The position numbers and the translations under genes are program-made. From contig DWVD01000113.1 of NCBI GenBank assembly GCA_019120395.1, positions 1 through 64,000 on the forward strand: 64,000 nucleotides of DNA, read 5' to 3'. This DNA is from Candidatus Gemmiger faecigallinarum (GTDB taxonomy: Bacteria > Bacillota > Clostridia > Oscillospirales > Ruminococcaceae). This document shows, in pieces, positions 19,170 through 28,313 of the stretch; position 1 is the first letter of the stretch, and every line of letters begins with the position of its first letter. The notes under the pieces were generated by a model that saw nothing but the letters and a program-made list of their open reading frames with translations, did not search any database and had not been told where the DNA came from.

Positions 19170-21434
19170 ATGTTTTATTTTCACAAAGGGCTGTCGCGGC
19201 GCACCTGCCGCACGGTGGGCCGGGCGCTGACCCTTGCCGGGCGGGAGGGCTGCCCCGCCGCCGATACCGGCCATCTGCTGCTTGCCATGCTGGAAACAGA
19301 CGGCGGGCCGGCGGGGGAATTCCTGCGCGCAAAGCGGGTGACCGGGGTCGCCCTGCAGGAGTGCAGCGCCCGGCGCAGCTGCGGCGGAAGCCCGGTGCGC
19401 CTGGGCTGGCGGGACCTTGCGTCCGAAAGCCGCAAGGCGCTGGAGTTTGCCCAGCTGGGCGCCCAGGCGGCCAGGGCGCCGCGTGCCGAGAACGAGCACC
19501 TGCTCTGCGCCATGCTGGAGGACTGCGCCTGCACCGCCAGCGTCTGGCTGGCCGAGCTGGGGGTGGAGGTGCCCCAGGCCGCGCGGGAGTGCCGGCAGCT
19601 TTCCGGCCAGCTGGTGCTGCCCGCCCAGCCGCGGATGAGCGCCTCCCGCGGCAGCCGGCCCAGCGAGAAATACGGCCGCGACCTGACCCGCCTGGCGCAG
19701 GAAGGCCAGCTGGACCCGGTGCTCTGCCGCGACGCCGAGCTGGAGCGGATGATCGAGATCCTGTGCCGCCGGCAGAAAAACAACCCCTGCCTGCTGGGCG
19801 AGCCCGGCGTGGGCAAAAGCGCGCTGGCGGAGGCGCTGGCCCAGCGCATCGCCGAGGGCCGGGTGACCCGCAGCCTGCAGGGCAAGCGGGTGCTGGCGCT
19901 GGACATGGCGTCGATGGTGGCGGGCACCAAGTACCGCGGCGATTTTGAGGAGCGGTTCAAAAACCTGCTGGAGGAGCTGTACCGCGACCGCTCCACCATT
20001 CTGTTCATCGACGAGATCCACGTCATCGCGGGGGCGGGCGCGGCCGAGGGGGCCATCGACGCCGCCAGCATCCTGAAGCCGATGCTGGCCCGCGGCGAGA
20101 TCCAGCTGATCGGGGCCACCACGCCGGAGGAATACCGCAAGACCATCGGCAAGGACTCGGCGCTGGACCGGCGTTTCGGCAAGGTGATGGTGGAGGAGCC
20201 TGCCCCCGCCGACGCCGAGAAGATCCTGGCCGGGCTGATGCCCCGGTACGAGCGGTACCACGGCGTCACCATCCCGGCGGAGGCCATCCACGCCGCGGTG
20301 GAGCTGAGCGTGCGCTATCTGCCGGGGCGCTACCTGCCCGACAAGGCCATCGACCTGCTGGACGAGGCTGCGGCGGCCGCGCGCATCACCGGCCGGGGCG
20401 GCGCCGGGCTGACGCCGGCGGACATCGCCCGCGTGGTCAGCAAGGCCAGCGGCGTGCCTGCCGAGCGGGTGGGCGAGGCCGAACGGGAACGGCTGAACCT
20501 TCTGGAGGAGCGGCTCTCCCAGGAGGTCATCGGCCAGCCGCGGGCGGTCCATGCGGTGGCGGCGGCCATCCGGCGCAGCCGCACCGGCCTGCGGGAACCG
20601 GGGCGGCCCATCGGCGCCATGCTGTTTTTGGGGCCCACCGGCGTGGGCAAGACCCAGCTGGCCCGCACGCTGGCCAAAAGCTGGTTCGGCAGCGAAAAAG
20701 CCCTGCTCCGCTTTGACATGAGCGAGTATATGGAAAGCCACACCGTCGCCCGGATGCTGGGCTCGCCGCCCGGCTACGTGGGCCACGACGAGGGCGGCCA
20801 GCTGACCGAGGCCGTCCGCCGCCGCCCCTACAGCGTGGTGCTGTTTGACGAGATCGAGAAAGCCCACACCGACATCCAGAACGTGCTTTTGCAGATCCTG
20901 GAGGACGGCTGCCTGACCGACGCCCAGGGCCGCAAGGCGGATTTTTCCAACACCATCATTCTGCTGACCTCCAACCTGGGGGCGCGCTGCCTGGCAGGGC
21001 AGACCGCGCCCATGGGGTTCGGCGCCGCCGCCGAGGAGACCGGCCGCCGCGCCAAAAAGGCGCTGCAGGAGGCGCGGGACTACTTCCGCCCCGAACTGAT
21101 GGGCCGCCTGGACGAGGTGGTCCTGTTTGACCCGCTTGGCCCGCAGCAGCTGGCGCATATCGCCGACCGGCTGCTGTGCGAACTGGAGGACCGGGCCGCC
21201 CGGCAGGGCTACACGCTGCGCCATACCCCCGCGGCGGCGGCCGCGCTGGCCGGCGACGAGACCCCCGCCTACGGCGCCAGAGAGCTGCGCCGCAAGGTGG
21301 GCCGCGCGGTGGAGCAGGCGCTGGCCGACCGCATCGCCAGCGGCGACGCCGGGCCGGGGGCCGCCTTTACCGCCGACGCCGGCCCGGACGGGCAGATCGT
21401 GCTGGTCAGCGGCGACATGGCCGCCTGCGTGTAA
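19170..21434 (+). CDS. Clp/HSP100 AAA+ ATPase with two nucleotide-binding domains (ClpA/ClpC-like, no middle-domain insertion)
   Basis: N-terminal Clp-N repeats, D1 GEPGVGKSALAEALAQRI...FIDEIHVIAGAG, D2 GPTGVGKTQLARTLA...SEYMESHTVARMLGSPPGYVGHDEGGQLTEAVRRRPYSVVLFDEIEKAH. Confidence 0.94.
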   Translation: MFYFHKGLSRRTCRTVGRALTLAGREGCPAADTGHLLLAMLETDGGPAGEFLRAKRVTGVALQECSARRSCGGSPVRLGWRDLASESRKALEFAQLGAQAARAPRAENEHLLCAMLEDCACTASVWLAELGVEVPQAARECRQLSGQLVLPAQPRMSASRGSRPSEKYGRDLTRLAQEGQLDPVLCRDAELERMIEILCRRQKNNPCLLGEPGVGKSALAEALAQRIAEGRVTRSLQGKRVLALDMASMVAGTKYRGDFEERFKNLLEELYRDRSTILFIDEIHVIAGAGAAEGAIDAASILKPMLARGEIQLIGATTPEEYRKTIGKDSALDRRFGKVMVEEPAPADAEKILAGLMPRYERYHGVTIPAEAIHAAVELSVRYLPGRYLPDKAIDLLDEAAAAARITGRGGAGLTPADIARVVSKASGVPAERVGEAERERLNLLEERLSQEVIGQPRAVHAVAAAIRRSRTGLREPGRPIGAMLFLGPTGVGKTQLARTLAKSWFGSEKALLRFDMSEYMESHTVARMLGSPPGYVGHDEGGQLTEAVRRRPYSVVLFDEIEKAHTDIQNVLLQILEDGCLTDAQGRKADFSNTIILLTSNLGARCLAGQTAPMGFGAAAEETGRRAKKALQEARDYFRPELMGRLDEVVLFDPLGPQQLAHIADRLLCELEDRAARQGYTLRHTPAAAAALAGDETPAYGARELRRKVGRAVEQALADRIASGDAGPGAAFTADAGPDGQIVLVSGDMAACV

Positions 21435-21472
21435 ATCCGGCGCGGCCGGCAAAACAAGCTATAAAACAAAAC

Positions 21473-21515
21473 GCCCCCGCTCCGCCGGTCTTGCGCCGGC
21501 GGAGCGGGGGCATTT
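21473..21515. terminator. Convergent terminator
   Basis: Perfect 16-bp stem GCCCCCGCTCCGCCGG / CCGGCGGAGCGGGGGC. Confidence 0.85.
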
Positions 21516-21545
21516 CTGCGGTTGGGCAAACTGGGGACAGGGGCG

Positions 21546-22760
21546 TTACCGGGCCTGCCCGGCGGCAGCCGGCTGCGGCTGTTCCGCCCTGGGGCACAAT
21601 ACCGGCAGCGGCCGGTCCGGACGCGCAAAGAACACGCAGGGCAAAAGCAGCACCAGCGGGTTGGCCGAAAGCAGAAACGGCTTGTTTTCCATAAACAGAT
21701 AGGCCAGCAGGGCGGTCATGCACAAAAGCTCGCCGGTATGGCGGCCTTTTGCCAGCCGCCACAGCAAGATCAGGAACACCGCCGCCACCAGGACGGCCCC
21801 CAGCACGCCTTTGTTCATGGGCAGGGCCAGATACATATTGTCGATGGAGCTGTGCTCGTCGCCGTCGGTGGGCACGCCGCCCAGCAGCGACGCCGGGGTC
21901 TGCCAGAACACATTGTGCCAGATCTCGAACCGGCCGGACAGCAGGCGGTCGATCGCTTTCAGGACCGGCGTGTGGTCGGGATCGGCGGTGTCAAACAGGT
22001 ATCCGGTCAAAAGGCTGAGCGCCGTCAGCAACGGGTAGACGGCCAGGACCAGCCCGTGGTACAGCCGGCTTTCAAACAGGCGGGGCAGCAGCTTTTGGGC
22101 TGCAAACAGCGCCAATAGCAGCAGCATGGCGCCGCCGGCCCCGCGGCAGACGGGCACCGTGAGCGTATAAACGGCCAGCGCGGCCAGCCCGGCCCAGTCG
22201 AACCAGCGCAGGCGGGGCCAGCGCAGCCAGCCCCAGGCCAGAAACACGCCCATCAGGCGGGCACCGTAGCCGTTGTAATGCCCGTAGCCGAAATCCCAGT
22301 TGCGGCAGTAGAACTTGAAGGGCACCAGCGGCGTCAGCAGGTGCAAAAGCTGCACCAGCACAAGCCCGGCGGCGGCAACGGCCAGATAGACCCGCGCCAG
22401 CCGACGCAGATCGGCGTCCTTGGCGGCCAGCCCCACCAGGGCGGCCAGCAAGAACCATTCGTCGCCGCCGTACAGGGCGGCAAAACCGGTGTAGGCCAGC
22501 GTCAAAAACAGCGCGGCCCACTGGCCCCGGGTCTCGTACCGGGTCAGGAACAGGCATTTAAAGCCAAGCAGCAGCAGCGCGCCGCCGGTCAGGCACAGCC
22601 TTGCCGCTGTGCTGAAAGCTGGCAGCGTGGATTGGATGTTGGAGCTGAACACTTCGCTCAGCACCAGCAGCAGGGCCACGCCTGCCTCGGTGCAGCGCTG
22701 CGCCAGGCGGCGGCAGGCGCTGTCGGAAAGATGAAATCGTCCCAGATGCTGGATCAGCAT
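21546..22760 (-). CDS. Polytopic membrane protein, O-antigen polymerase/ligase-like
   Basis: About 10 hydrophobic segments; FKFYCRNWDFGYGHYNGYGARLMGVF...SGRFEIWHNVFWQTPASLLGG...DNMYLALPMNKGVLGAVLVA resembles Wzy-like layout. Confidence 0.65.
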   Translation of the reverse strand: MLIQHLGRFHLSDSACRRLAQRCTEAGVALLLVLSEVFSSNIQSTLPAFSTAARLCLTGGALLLLGFKCLFLTRYETRGQWAALFLTLAYTGFAALYGGDEWFLLAALVGLAAKDADLRRLARVYLAVAAAGLVLVQLLHLLTPLVPFKFYCRNWDFGYGHYNGYGARLMGVFLAWGWLRWPRLRWFDWAGLAALAVYTLTVPVCRGAGGAMLLLLALFAAQKLLPRLFESRLYHGLVLAVYPLLTALSLLTGYLFDTADPDHTPVLKAIDRLLSGRFEIWHNVFWQTPASLLGGVPTDGDEHSSIDNMYLALPMNKGVLGAVLVAAVFLILLWRLAKGRHTGELLCMTALLAYLFMENKPFLLSANPLVLLLPCVFFARPDRPLPVLCPRAEQPQPAAAGQAR

Positions 22761-22820
22761 GGCGGGTGGTCCTCCCATATATACAGGTGTGAAAGGCGGG
22801 CAGGGAAAAAGCGGGCGGGT

Positions 22821-23705
22821 TCAGCCTTCCGGCTGGAACTCCGGCAGGCTTTGCAGCACTTCCAGAAATTTCTCGGCGGCCTTGGAAAAGACCTGGTACT
22901 TTTTCCATACCAGATACATCCCGATGTCCATGCGGGGGGTCAGCGGACGGAAGCACAGCCGGCTGCCGGTGGTGTTCACCAGCTTGTCCAGCGTCAGGGC
23001 GTAGCCCAGTCCCTCGTCCACCAGCAGCGAGGCGTTGTAGATCAGGTTGTAGGTGGCCACAATGTTCAGCTGGCTGCGGCTGCGGCGCAGCCAGTGGGTC
23101 AGGTCGGCGCCCTTCTGCCGGCTTACGATCAGCGGCTTGTCCCACAGATCCTCCGGCGCAACGGCGGCCTTTTGGGCCAGCGGGCAGCCGGCGGGCATCA
23201 GCACGCCCCACACGTCCCGGGCGGGCAGCGGCAGCGCGTCGTATTTGGACAGGTCCGGCGTGCCGATCAGCACCCCAAAGTCGATCAGCCCCTTGTCCAG
23301 CTGTTCGGTCACCAGCGGGCCGTCGCCGCTGGTGATGTGGTACTGGATCTGAGGGTACTGATCGTGCAGCGCGCGGGCGGCGCGGGCCAGCAGCCGGATG
23401 CCGTCGGTCTCGCCGCTGCCGATGCAGATGTCGCCGGTGATGGTCTCGTCCGAGTCGATGATCTCGCTTTCGGTCTTATGTACCAGGTCGATGATCTCCT
23501 CGGCCCGCTTGCGCAGCAGCATGCCTTCCTCGGTCAGGGTGATGCGCCGGCTGCCGCGGACCATCAGCTGCTTGCCCAGCTCCTCCTCCAGCTCTTTCAG
23601 CTGGCGGGAGAGCGTCGGCTGCGAAAGATGCAGCGATTCCGCCGCGCCGGAGATGCTCTGCTCCCGCGCAACAGCCAGAAAATATTGCAGCACCCGCAGT
23701 TCCAT
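22821..23705 (-). CDS. LysR-family transcriptional regulator
   Basis: MELRVLQYFLAVAREQSISGAAESLHLSQPTLSRQLKELEEELGKQLMVRGSRRITLTEEG; divergent from amino-acid ABC operon. Confidence 0.95.
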   Translation of the reverse strand: MELRVLQYFLAVAREQSISGAAESLHLSQPTLSRQLKELEEELGKQLMVRGSRRITLTEEGMLLRKRAEEIIDLVHKTESEIIDSDETITGDICIGSGETDGIRLLARAARALHDQYPQIQYHITSGDGPLVTEQLDKGLIDFGVLIGTPDLSKYDALPLPARDVWGVLMPAGCPLAQKAAVAPEDLWDKPLIVSRQKGADLTHWLRRSRSQLNIVATYNLIYNASLLVDEGLGYALTLDKLVNTTGSRLCFRPLTPRMDIGMYLVWKKYQVFSKAAEKFLEVLQSLPEFQPEG

Positions 23706-23827
23706 GTAGATCGTCGCCCTCCAAAATATCGCGCTGACATGTGCTCTGCCATGCGGCAGAGCCCGCCCACACTATACCACCTGCTTTTTATAGCTGTCAA
23801 GCATAGAATGGTATTTGACATAGGTAT

Positions 23828-23856
23828 TTGATATTGCAGCGCCGATCCGCTACAAT
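23828..23856 (+). promoter_or_regulatory. Promoter of amino-acid ABC operon
   Basis: TTGATA - 17 bp - TACAAT; overlaps direct repeat GGTATTTGA-N4-GGTATTTGA (23810-23831). Confidence 0.7.
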
Positions 23857-23955
23857 ACATACAGAAAAATCAGCGGACTGCGCCCGCCTCTCAAAAGGCG
23901 CAGGTCCGCCGCGGCGGGCGCTGCCCGCCGGATAGAGGAGGAAGGTCCCGTACCT

Positions 23956-24636
23956 ATGATAGATAACCGTATTTTGGACCTGCTGGTCGATTCTTTCGGC
24001 AGGATCCTGATCCCCGGTCTGATCATGACCATCCCGCTCACCGCAATCTCGTTCTGTTTTGCCATGGTCATCGCCATCGCGGTGGCGATGATCCAGTTCG
24101 CCCAGGTCAAGGTGCTCAAGGACGTCGCCCGGTTTTACATCTGGGTGGTGCGGGGCACGCCGCTTCTGGTGCAGCTGTTCGTGGTGTTTTACGGCCTGAC
24201 CGACTTCAACATTATATTGGAGCCGTTTGTGGCGGCGGTCATCGTCTTTTCGCTCAACGAGGGCGCTTACGCCGCCGAGGCGGTGCGCGGCGCGCTGGAA
24301 TCCGTCCCCGCCGGCCAGATGGAGGCCGGCTACTGCGTGGGCATGAGCTATCTGCAGACGATGCGCCGCATCGTGCTGCCCCAGGCGCTGCGCACGGCCT
24401 TCCCGTCGCTGGCAAACTCGCTGATCTCGATGCTCAAGGATACCTCGCTGGCGTCCACCATCACGGTGGCCGAGATGTTCATGGCCACCCAGCGCATCGC
24501 CGGCCGCACCTTTGAGTATATGCCGCTGTATCTGGAAGTGGCGGCCATCTACCTGCTGTTCTCGACGGTGCTGACCAAACTCCAGCGCCTGGGCGAAAAG
24601 CGCCTTGGCGCCTACGAAACACAGGAGGTCAAGTAA
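23956..24636 (+). CDS. Polar amino-acid ABC transporter permease
   Basis: GLIMTIPLTAISFCFAMVIAIAVAMIQ...RGTPLLVQLFVVFYGL...EAVRGALESVPAGQMEAG...LPQALRTAFPSLANSLISMLKDTSLAS. Confidence 0.95.
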   Translation: MIDNRILDLLVDSFGRILIPGLIMTIPLTAISFCFAMVIAIAVAMIQFAQVKVLKDVARFYIWVVRGTPLLVQLFVVFYGLTDFNIILEPFVAAVIVFSLNEGAYAAEAVRGALESVPAGQMEAGYCVGMSYLQTMRRIVLPQALRTAFPSLANSLISMLKDTSLASTITVAEMFMATQRIAGRTFEYMPLYLEVAAIYLLFSTVLTKLQRLGEKRLGAYETQEVK

Positions 24637-25386
24637 ATGCTGGAAGTACACGGCATCCAAAAATCCTTTGGCAGCCAGCCGGTGCTGAGGGGCGTGGACC
24701 TGAGCGTGGAAAAGGGCGACGTGGTGGCTATTTTGGGACCCAGCGGTTCCGGCAAGACGACGCTTCTGCGCTGCATCAATTTCCTGGAGCAGGCCGACGG
24801 CGGATCCATGACCTTTGACGGCAAGACCTACCAGTTCGGCTATGTCGGCAAAAAAGAGCAGAACGCCATGCGCCGCAAAACAGGCTTCGTCTTTCAAAAT
24901 TACAACCTGTTCCGCAACAAAACGGCGCTGCAAAACGTCACCGAAGGGCTGATCATCGCCCGCAAAATGCCCAAAGCCCAGGCCGAGGAGATCGGCCGCC
25001 GGGCGCTGGACCGGGTGGGCCTGTCCGACCGGTACGACTACTATCCGCGGCAGCTTTCGGGCGGGCAGCAGCAGCGGGTGGCCATTGCCCGTGCCATCGC
25101 CACCGGGCCGGACATCATCTTTTTTGACGAGCCCACCAGCGCGCTGGACCCGGAGCTGACCGGCGAGGTACTGTCCGTCATGCGCCAGCTGGCCGACGAC
25201 GGCATGACCATGCTGGTGGTCACCCACGAGATGGGCTTTGCCCGCAATGTCTCCAGCAAGGTCGTCTTTATGGAAGGCGGCGTGGTGGTGGAGGCGGCCC
25301 CGTCGCAGGAGTTTTTCCAGGCGCCGAAGCAGCAGCGCACCAAAGCCTTTTTGCAGATGATCGAGCAGCACGGCATTTTTGCCTGA
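24637..25386 (+). CDS. Polar amino-acid ABC transporter ATP-binding protein
   Basis: GPSGSGKTTLLRCINFLEQADGG, LSGGQQQRVAIARAIATGPDIIFFDEPTSALDPELTGEVL. Confidence 0.96.
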   Translation: MLEVHGIQKSFGSQPVLRGVDLSVEKGDVVAILGPSGSGKTTLLRCINFLEQADGGSMTFDGKTYQFGYVGKKEQNAMRRKTGFVFQNYNLFRNKTALQNVTEGLIIARKMPKAQAEEIGRRALDRVGLSDRYDYYPRQLSGGQQQRVAIARAIATGPDIIFFDEPTSALDPELTGEVLSVMRQLADDGMTMLVVTHEMGFARNVSSKVVFMEGGVVVEAAPSQEFFQAPKQQRTKAFLQMIEQHGIFA

Positions 25387-25455
25387 TGCCCGCCCGGCAG
25401 GGCAAAACAGCCTGCCAATACACTGATATACAAGACACAACAGGAGGGTTTCCCA

Positions 25456-26328
25456 ATGAAAAAACGTATGATCTCCCGCATCGCCGCGGCGGTGCTGGCT
25501 GCCGGCCTGCTGACCCTGACCGCCTGTTCGGGCGGCGCTTCCTCCGCCGGCGCGGCGGACGCAAGCTCCTCCGCTGCGCAGGGCGCCGCCTCGGCCGAGG
25601 ACGCCGCCGAGGCGGGCGACCTGCTGGCCCGCATCCAGGCCCGCGGCGAGCTGATCGTTGCCACCGAGGGCACCTGGGCCCCCTTTACCTACCATGACGA
25701 GAACGACGAGCTGGTGGGCTACGACGTGGAGGTGGCCCGGCTTGTGGCCGAAAAGCTGGGCGTGACCGCCACCTTTGTGGAGGGCGAGTTCGACGGCCTG
25801 CTGGCCGGCGTGGAGGGCGGCCGCTACGACATGGTGGCCAACGGCGTCAACGTCACGCCGGAGCGCGCCGAGGCGTACAGCTTCAGCGACCCGTACCTCT
25901 ACGACAGCACCGTCGTCATCGTCCGGGACGACTATGACGAGATCCGGTCGATGGAGGACCTGGCCGGCAAGACCACTGGCAACACCATCACCAGCACCTA
26001 CGCCATTTTGGCCGAGAGCTACGGCGCCACCACCCAGGGCGTGGACGACTTTGCCCAGACCATCGAACTTTTGGAGGCCGGCCGCATCGACGCGACGCTG
26101 AACTCTTCGGTCACTTACAGCTATTTCATGAGCCAGCAGCCCGACGCCGCCATCAAGGTGGCCTGCAGCGACGACCCGCAGCAGCTGGCGCTGGCTATGC
26201 CCAAAAGCGACGACGCCGCCACGCTGGTGGAGGCGGTGAACCAGGCGCTGGCCGAGCTGCGCGACTCCGGCGAGCTGGCCGCGCTGTCCGAGCAATATTT
26301 TGGCACTGACCTGACAAGCGCAGGCTGA
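25456..26328 (+). CDS. Amino-acid ABC transporter substrate-binding lipoprotein
   Basis: Lipobox LLTLTACSGG; SBP_bac_3 pattern GELIVATEGTWAPFTYHDENDELVGYDVEVARLVAEKLG. Confidence 0.95.
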   Translation: MKKRMISRIAAAVLAAGLLTLTACSGGASSAGAADASSSAAQGAASAEDAAEAGDLLARIQARGELIVATEGTWAPFTYHDENDELVGYDVEVARLVAEKLGVTATFVEGEFDGLLAGVEGGRYDMVANGVNVTPERAEAYSFSDPYLYDSTVVIVRDDYDEIRSMEDLAGKTTGNTITSTYAILAESYGATTQGVDDFAQTIELLEAGRIDATLNSSVTYSYFMSQQPDAAIKVACSDDPQQLALAMPKSDDAATLVEAVNQALAELRDSGELAALSEQYFGTDLTSAG

Positions 26329-26341
26329 AAGGAGCGGCAAA

Positions 26342-26647
26342 ATGGGGATGCATGGTTGTTGTGACCCGCTGGCCCGCCAGGCCGTAGCGCAGAATCTGCG
26401 GGATGCAGGCTGCCCGGAGGCCGACGTGGCGCGCATGATGCAGCTTTTGGACGAGGGCAGGACCGCCGAGCTGGTGCAGTCGCTGAAATGCCAGCGGTGC
26501 CGCCTGATCGAGGACCTGCACAAGCAGCAGAAAAAGGTGGACTGCCTGGATTACCTGATCTACCAGCTGAAAAAGTGCGCCTGCAGACCCAGGGGGGACC
26601 AGGCCCCCGCCGACCCCTGCCCGCCGCAGGACTGCGGTGGGGAATAA
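26342..26647 (+). CDS. Small Cys-rich protein of unknown function (101 aa)
   Basis: AAAGGAG 7 nt before ATG; MGMHGCCDPLARQAVAQNLRDAGCPEADVARMMQLLDEGRTAELVQSLKCQRCRLIEDLHKQQKKVDCLDYLIYQLKKCAC. Confidence 0.75.
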   Translation: MGMHGCCDPLARQAVAQNLRDAGCPEADVARMMQLLDEGRTAELVQSLKCQRCRLIEDLHKQQKKVDCLDYLIYQLKKCACRPRGDQAPADPCPPQDCGGE

Positions 26648-26807
26648 ACCCGCGCCGGCAGGCCGGGAACAACACAGCGCCGGCGCAAAGGCGGCCGGGC
26701 AACGGGCTTTTGGAACAAACCGAAAGCACGGGCGCCGCCTTTGCGTGGACGATACAGCGGCCAACCGCCGCAAAACGGGGGTATGCCCCCAAAAGGAGGA
26801 AATTGCT

Positions 26808-27944
26808 GTGATTTACAAGGAATTTCAGGACCTGAAGCTGTCGGCGCTGGGGTTTGGCACCATGCGCCTGCCGGTGGTGGAAGGCAACGACGGGCGCATC
26901 GACGAGGCCAAAGCCGCCGAGCTGTTCGACTATGCCATCCGCCACGGCGTCAACTACTTTGACACCGCCTACGGCTACCACAACGGCCAGTCGGAGGTGG
27001 TCACCGGCAAGATCCTGGCCAACTACCCGCGGGACAGCTACTATCTGGCGTCCAAGTTCCCCGGCTACGACCTGGCCAACATGGGCAAGGTCCGGCAGAT
27101 CTTTGAGGAGCAGCTGCAGAAATGCGGCGTGGACCACTTTGACTTTTACCTGTTCCACAATGTCTACGAGCGCAACATCGACCCCTATCTGGACGAGAAA
27201 AACGGCATCCTGGAATACCTGCTGGAGCAGAAGAAAAACGGCCGAATCCGGCACCTGGGCTTCTCCTGCCACGGCGCCATGGACGTGCTGACCCGCTTTT
27301 TGGACGCCTACGGCGAGTACATGGAGTTCTGCCAGATCCAGCTGAACTATCTGGACTGGAACTTCCAGGACGCCAAGGCCAAGGTGGAGCTGCTGAACGT
27401 GCGGCACATCCCCATTTGGGTCATGGAGCCGGTGCGGGGCGGCCGGCTGGCCAGCCTGCCGGAGCACGCCGTTCAGCAGCTGAAAGAACTGCGTCCTGAC
27501 GAGGACGTGCCCGCCTGGGCCTTCCGCTTCCTGCAGTCGGTGCCCGGCGTGACGATGATCCTTTCCGGCATGAGCAGCCTGCAGCAGGTGCAGGACAACG
27601 TGGCCACCTTTGCCGAGGACCGGCCGCTGAACAAGCAGGAGTTCGACGCCATCGTTTCCATTGCCGACAACATGGTCAAGAGCGGCGTGCTGCCCTGCAC
27701 CGCCTGCCACTACTGCACCAGCCACTGCCCCATGCAGCTGGACATCCCCCGGCTGCTGGCGCTGTACAACGAGCACGCCTTTACCGGCGGCGGGTTCCTG
27801 GCGCCCATGGCGGTGGAGGCCCTGCCGGACAACAAAAAGCCTTCGGCCTGCATCGGCTGCCGCAGCTGCGAGGCCGTCTGCCCGCAGCAGATCAAGATCT
27901 CGGAAGCCATGGCGGACTTCTCCCACAAGCTGGGTCTGAAGTAA
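26808..27944 (+). CDS. Aldo/keto reductase with C-terminal 4Fe-4S ferredoxin domain
   Basis: GTG start after AAGGAGG; LSALGFGTMRLP, NYFDTAYGYHNGQSE, C-terminal CTACHYCTSHCP and CIGCRSCEAVCP clusters. Confidence 0.94.
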   Translation: MIYKEFQDLKLSALGFGTMRLPVVEGNDGRIDEAKAAELFDYAIRHGVNYFDTAYGYHNGQSEVVTGKILANYPRDSYYLASKFPGYDLANMGKVRQIFEEQLQKCGVDHFDFYLFHNVYERNIDPYLDEKNGILEYLLEQKKNGRIRHLGFSCHGAMDVLTRFLDAYGEYMEFCQIQLNYLDWNFQDAKAKVELLNVRHIPIWVMEPVRGGRLASLPEHAVQQLKELRPDEDVPAWAFRFLQSVPGVTMILSGMSSLQQVQDNVATFAEDRPLNKQEFDAIVSIADNMVKSGVLPCTACHYCTSHCPMQLDIPRLLALYNEHAFTGGGFLAPMAVEALPDNKKPSACIGCRSCEAVCPQQIKISEAMADFSHKLGLK

Positions 27945-28005
27945 AACCGGAGAGTCCCCGGTTGCCCGGCGCAGCGCGATACAGGGCGCTCCATTTATAT
28001 ACTAA

Positions 28006-28062
28006 AAAACAGGCGTCCGCCTCTCTGCACGGGTTTCCGGCAGAGGGGCGGACGTCTGTTTT
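28006..28062. terminator. Bidirectional terminator between aldo/keto reductase and tRNA-Leu
   Basis: AAAACAGGCGTCCGCCTCTCTGC / GCAGAGGGGCGGACGTCTGTTTT, ~23-bp stem with A and T flanks. Confidence 0.88.
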
Positions 28063-28066
28063 GCAA

Positions 28067-28148
28067 TGCGGGTAACAGGGGTCGAACCTGCACATCGTAA
28101 GATACCAGATCCTAAGTCTGGCGCGTCTGCCAATTCCGCCATACCCGC
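28067..28148 (-). tRNA. tRNA-Leu (anticodon UAG)
   Basis: Minus strand GCGGGTATGGCGGAATTGGCAGACGCGCCAGACTTAGGATCTGG...GCAGGTTCGACCCCTGTTACCCGCA; acceptor, anticodon and T arms pair; CCA not encoded. Confidence 0.93.
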
Positions 28149-28313
28149 ACGGCGCCGAATGGGCGGGGCGCTTGAAAAAGCCCTTATACAGCATACCAAG
28201 CCCGCCGCCGTTTGTCAAATGCTCCCTGCGGGACATGAAAAATTTGCCGAAAGGCAAAATCGGCAATATTTCGCCGTCCCCTGCACATACTGTAAGGCAG
28301 GGAGATGATACAC

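Noticed and set aside
19035-21452. 805-aa minus-strand ORF over the Clp ATPase
   Set aside because: Mirror of the plus-strand Clp frame; no recognisable motif.
23797-26523. 908-aa minus-strand ORF
   Set aside because: Fully antisense to the amino-acid ABC operon; low-complexity shadow ORF.
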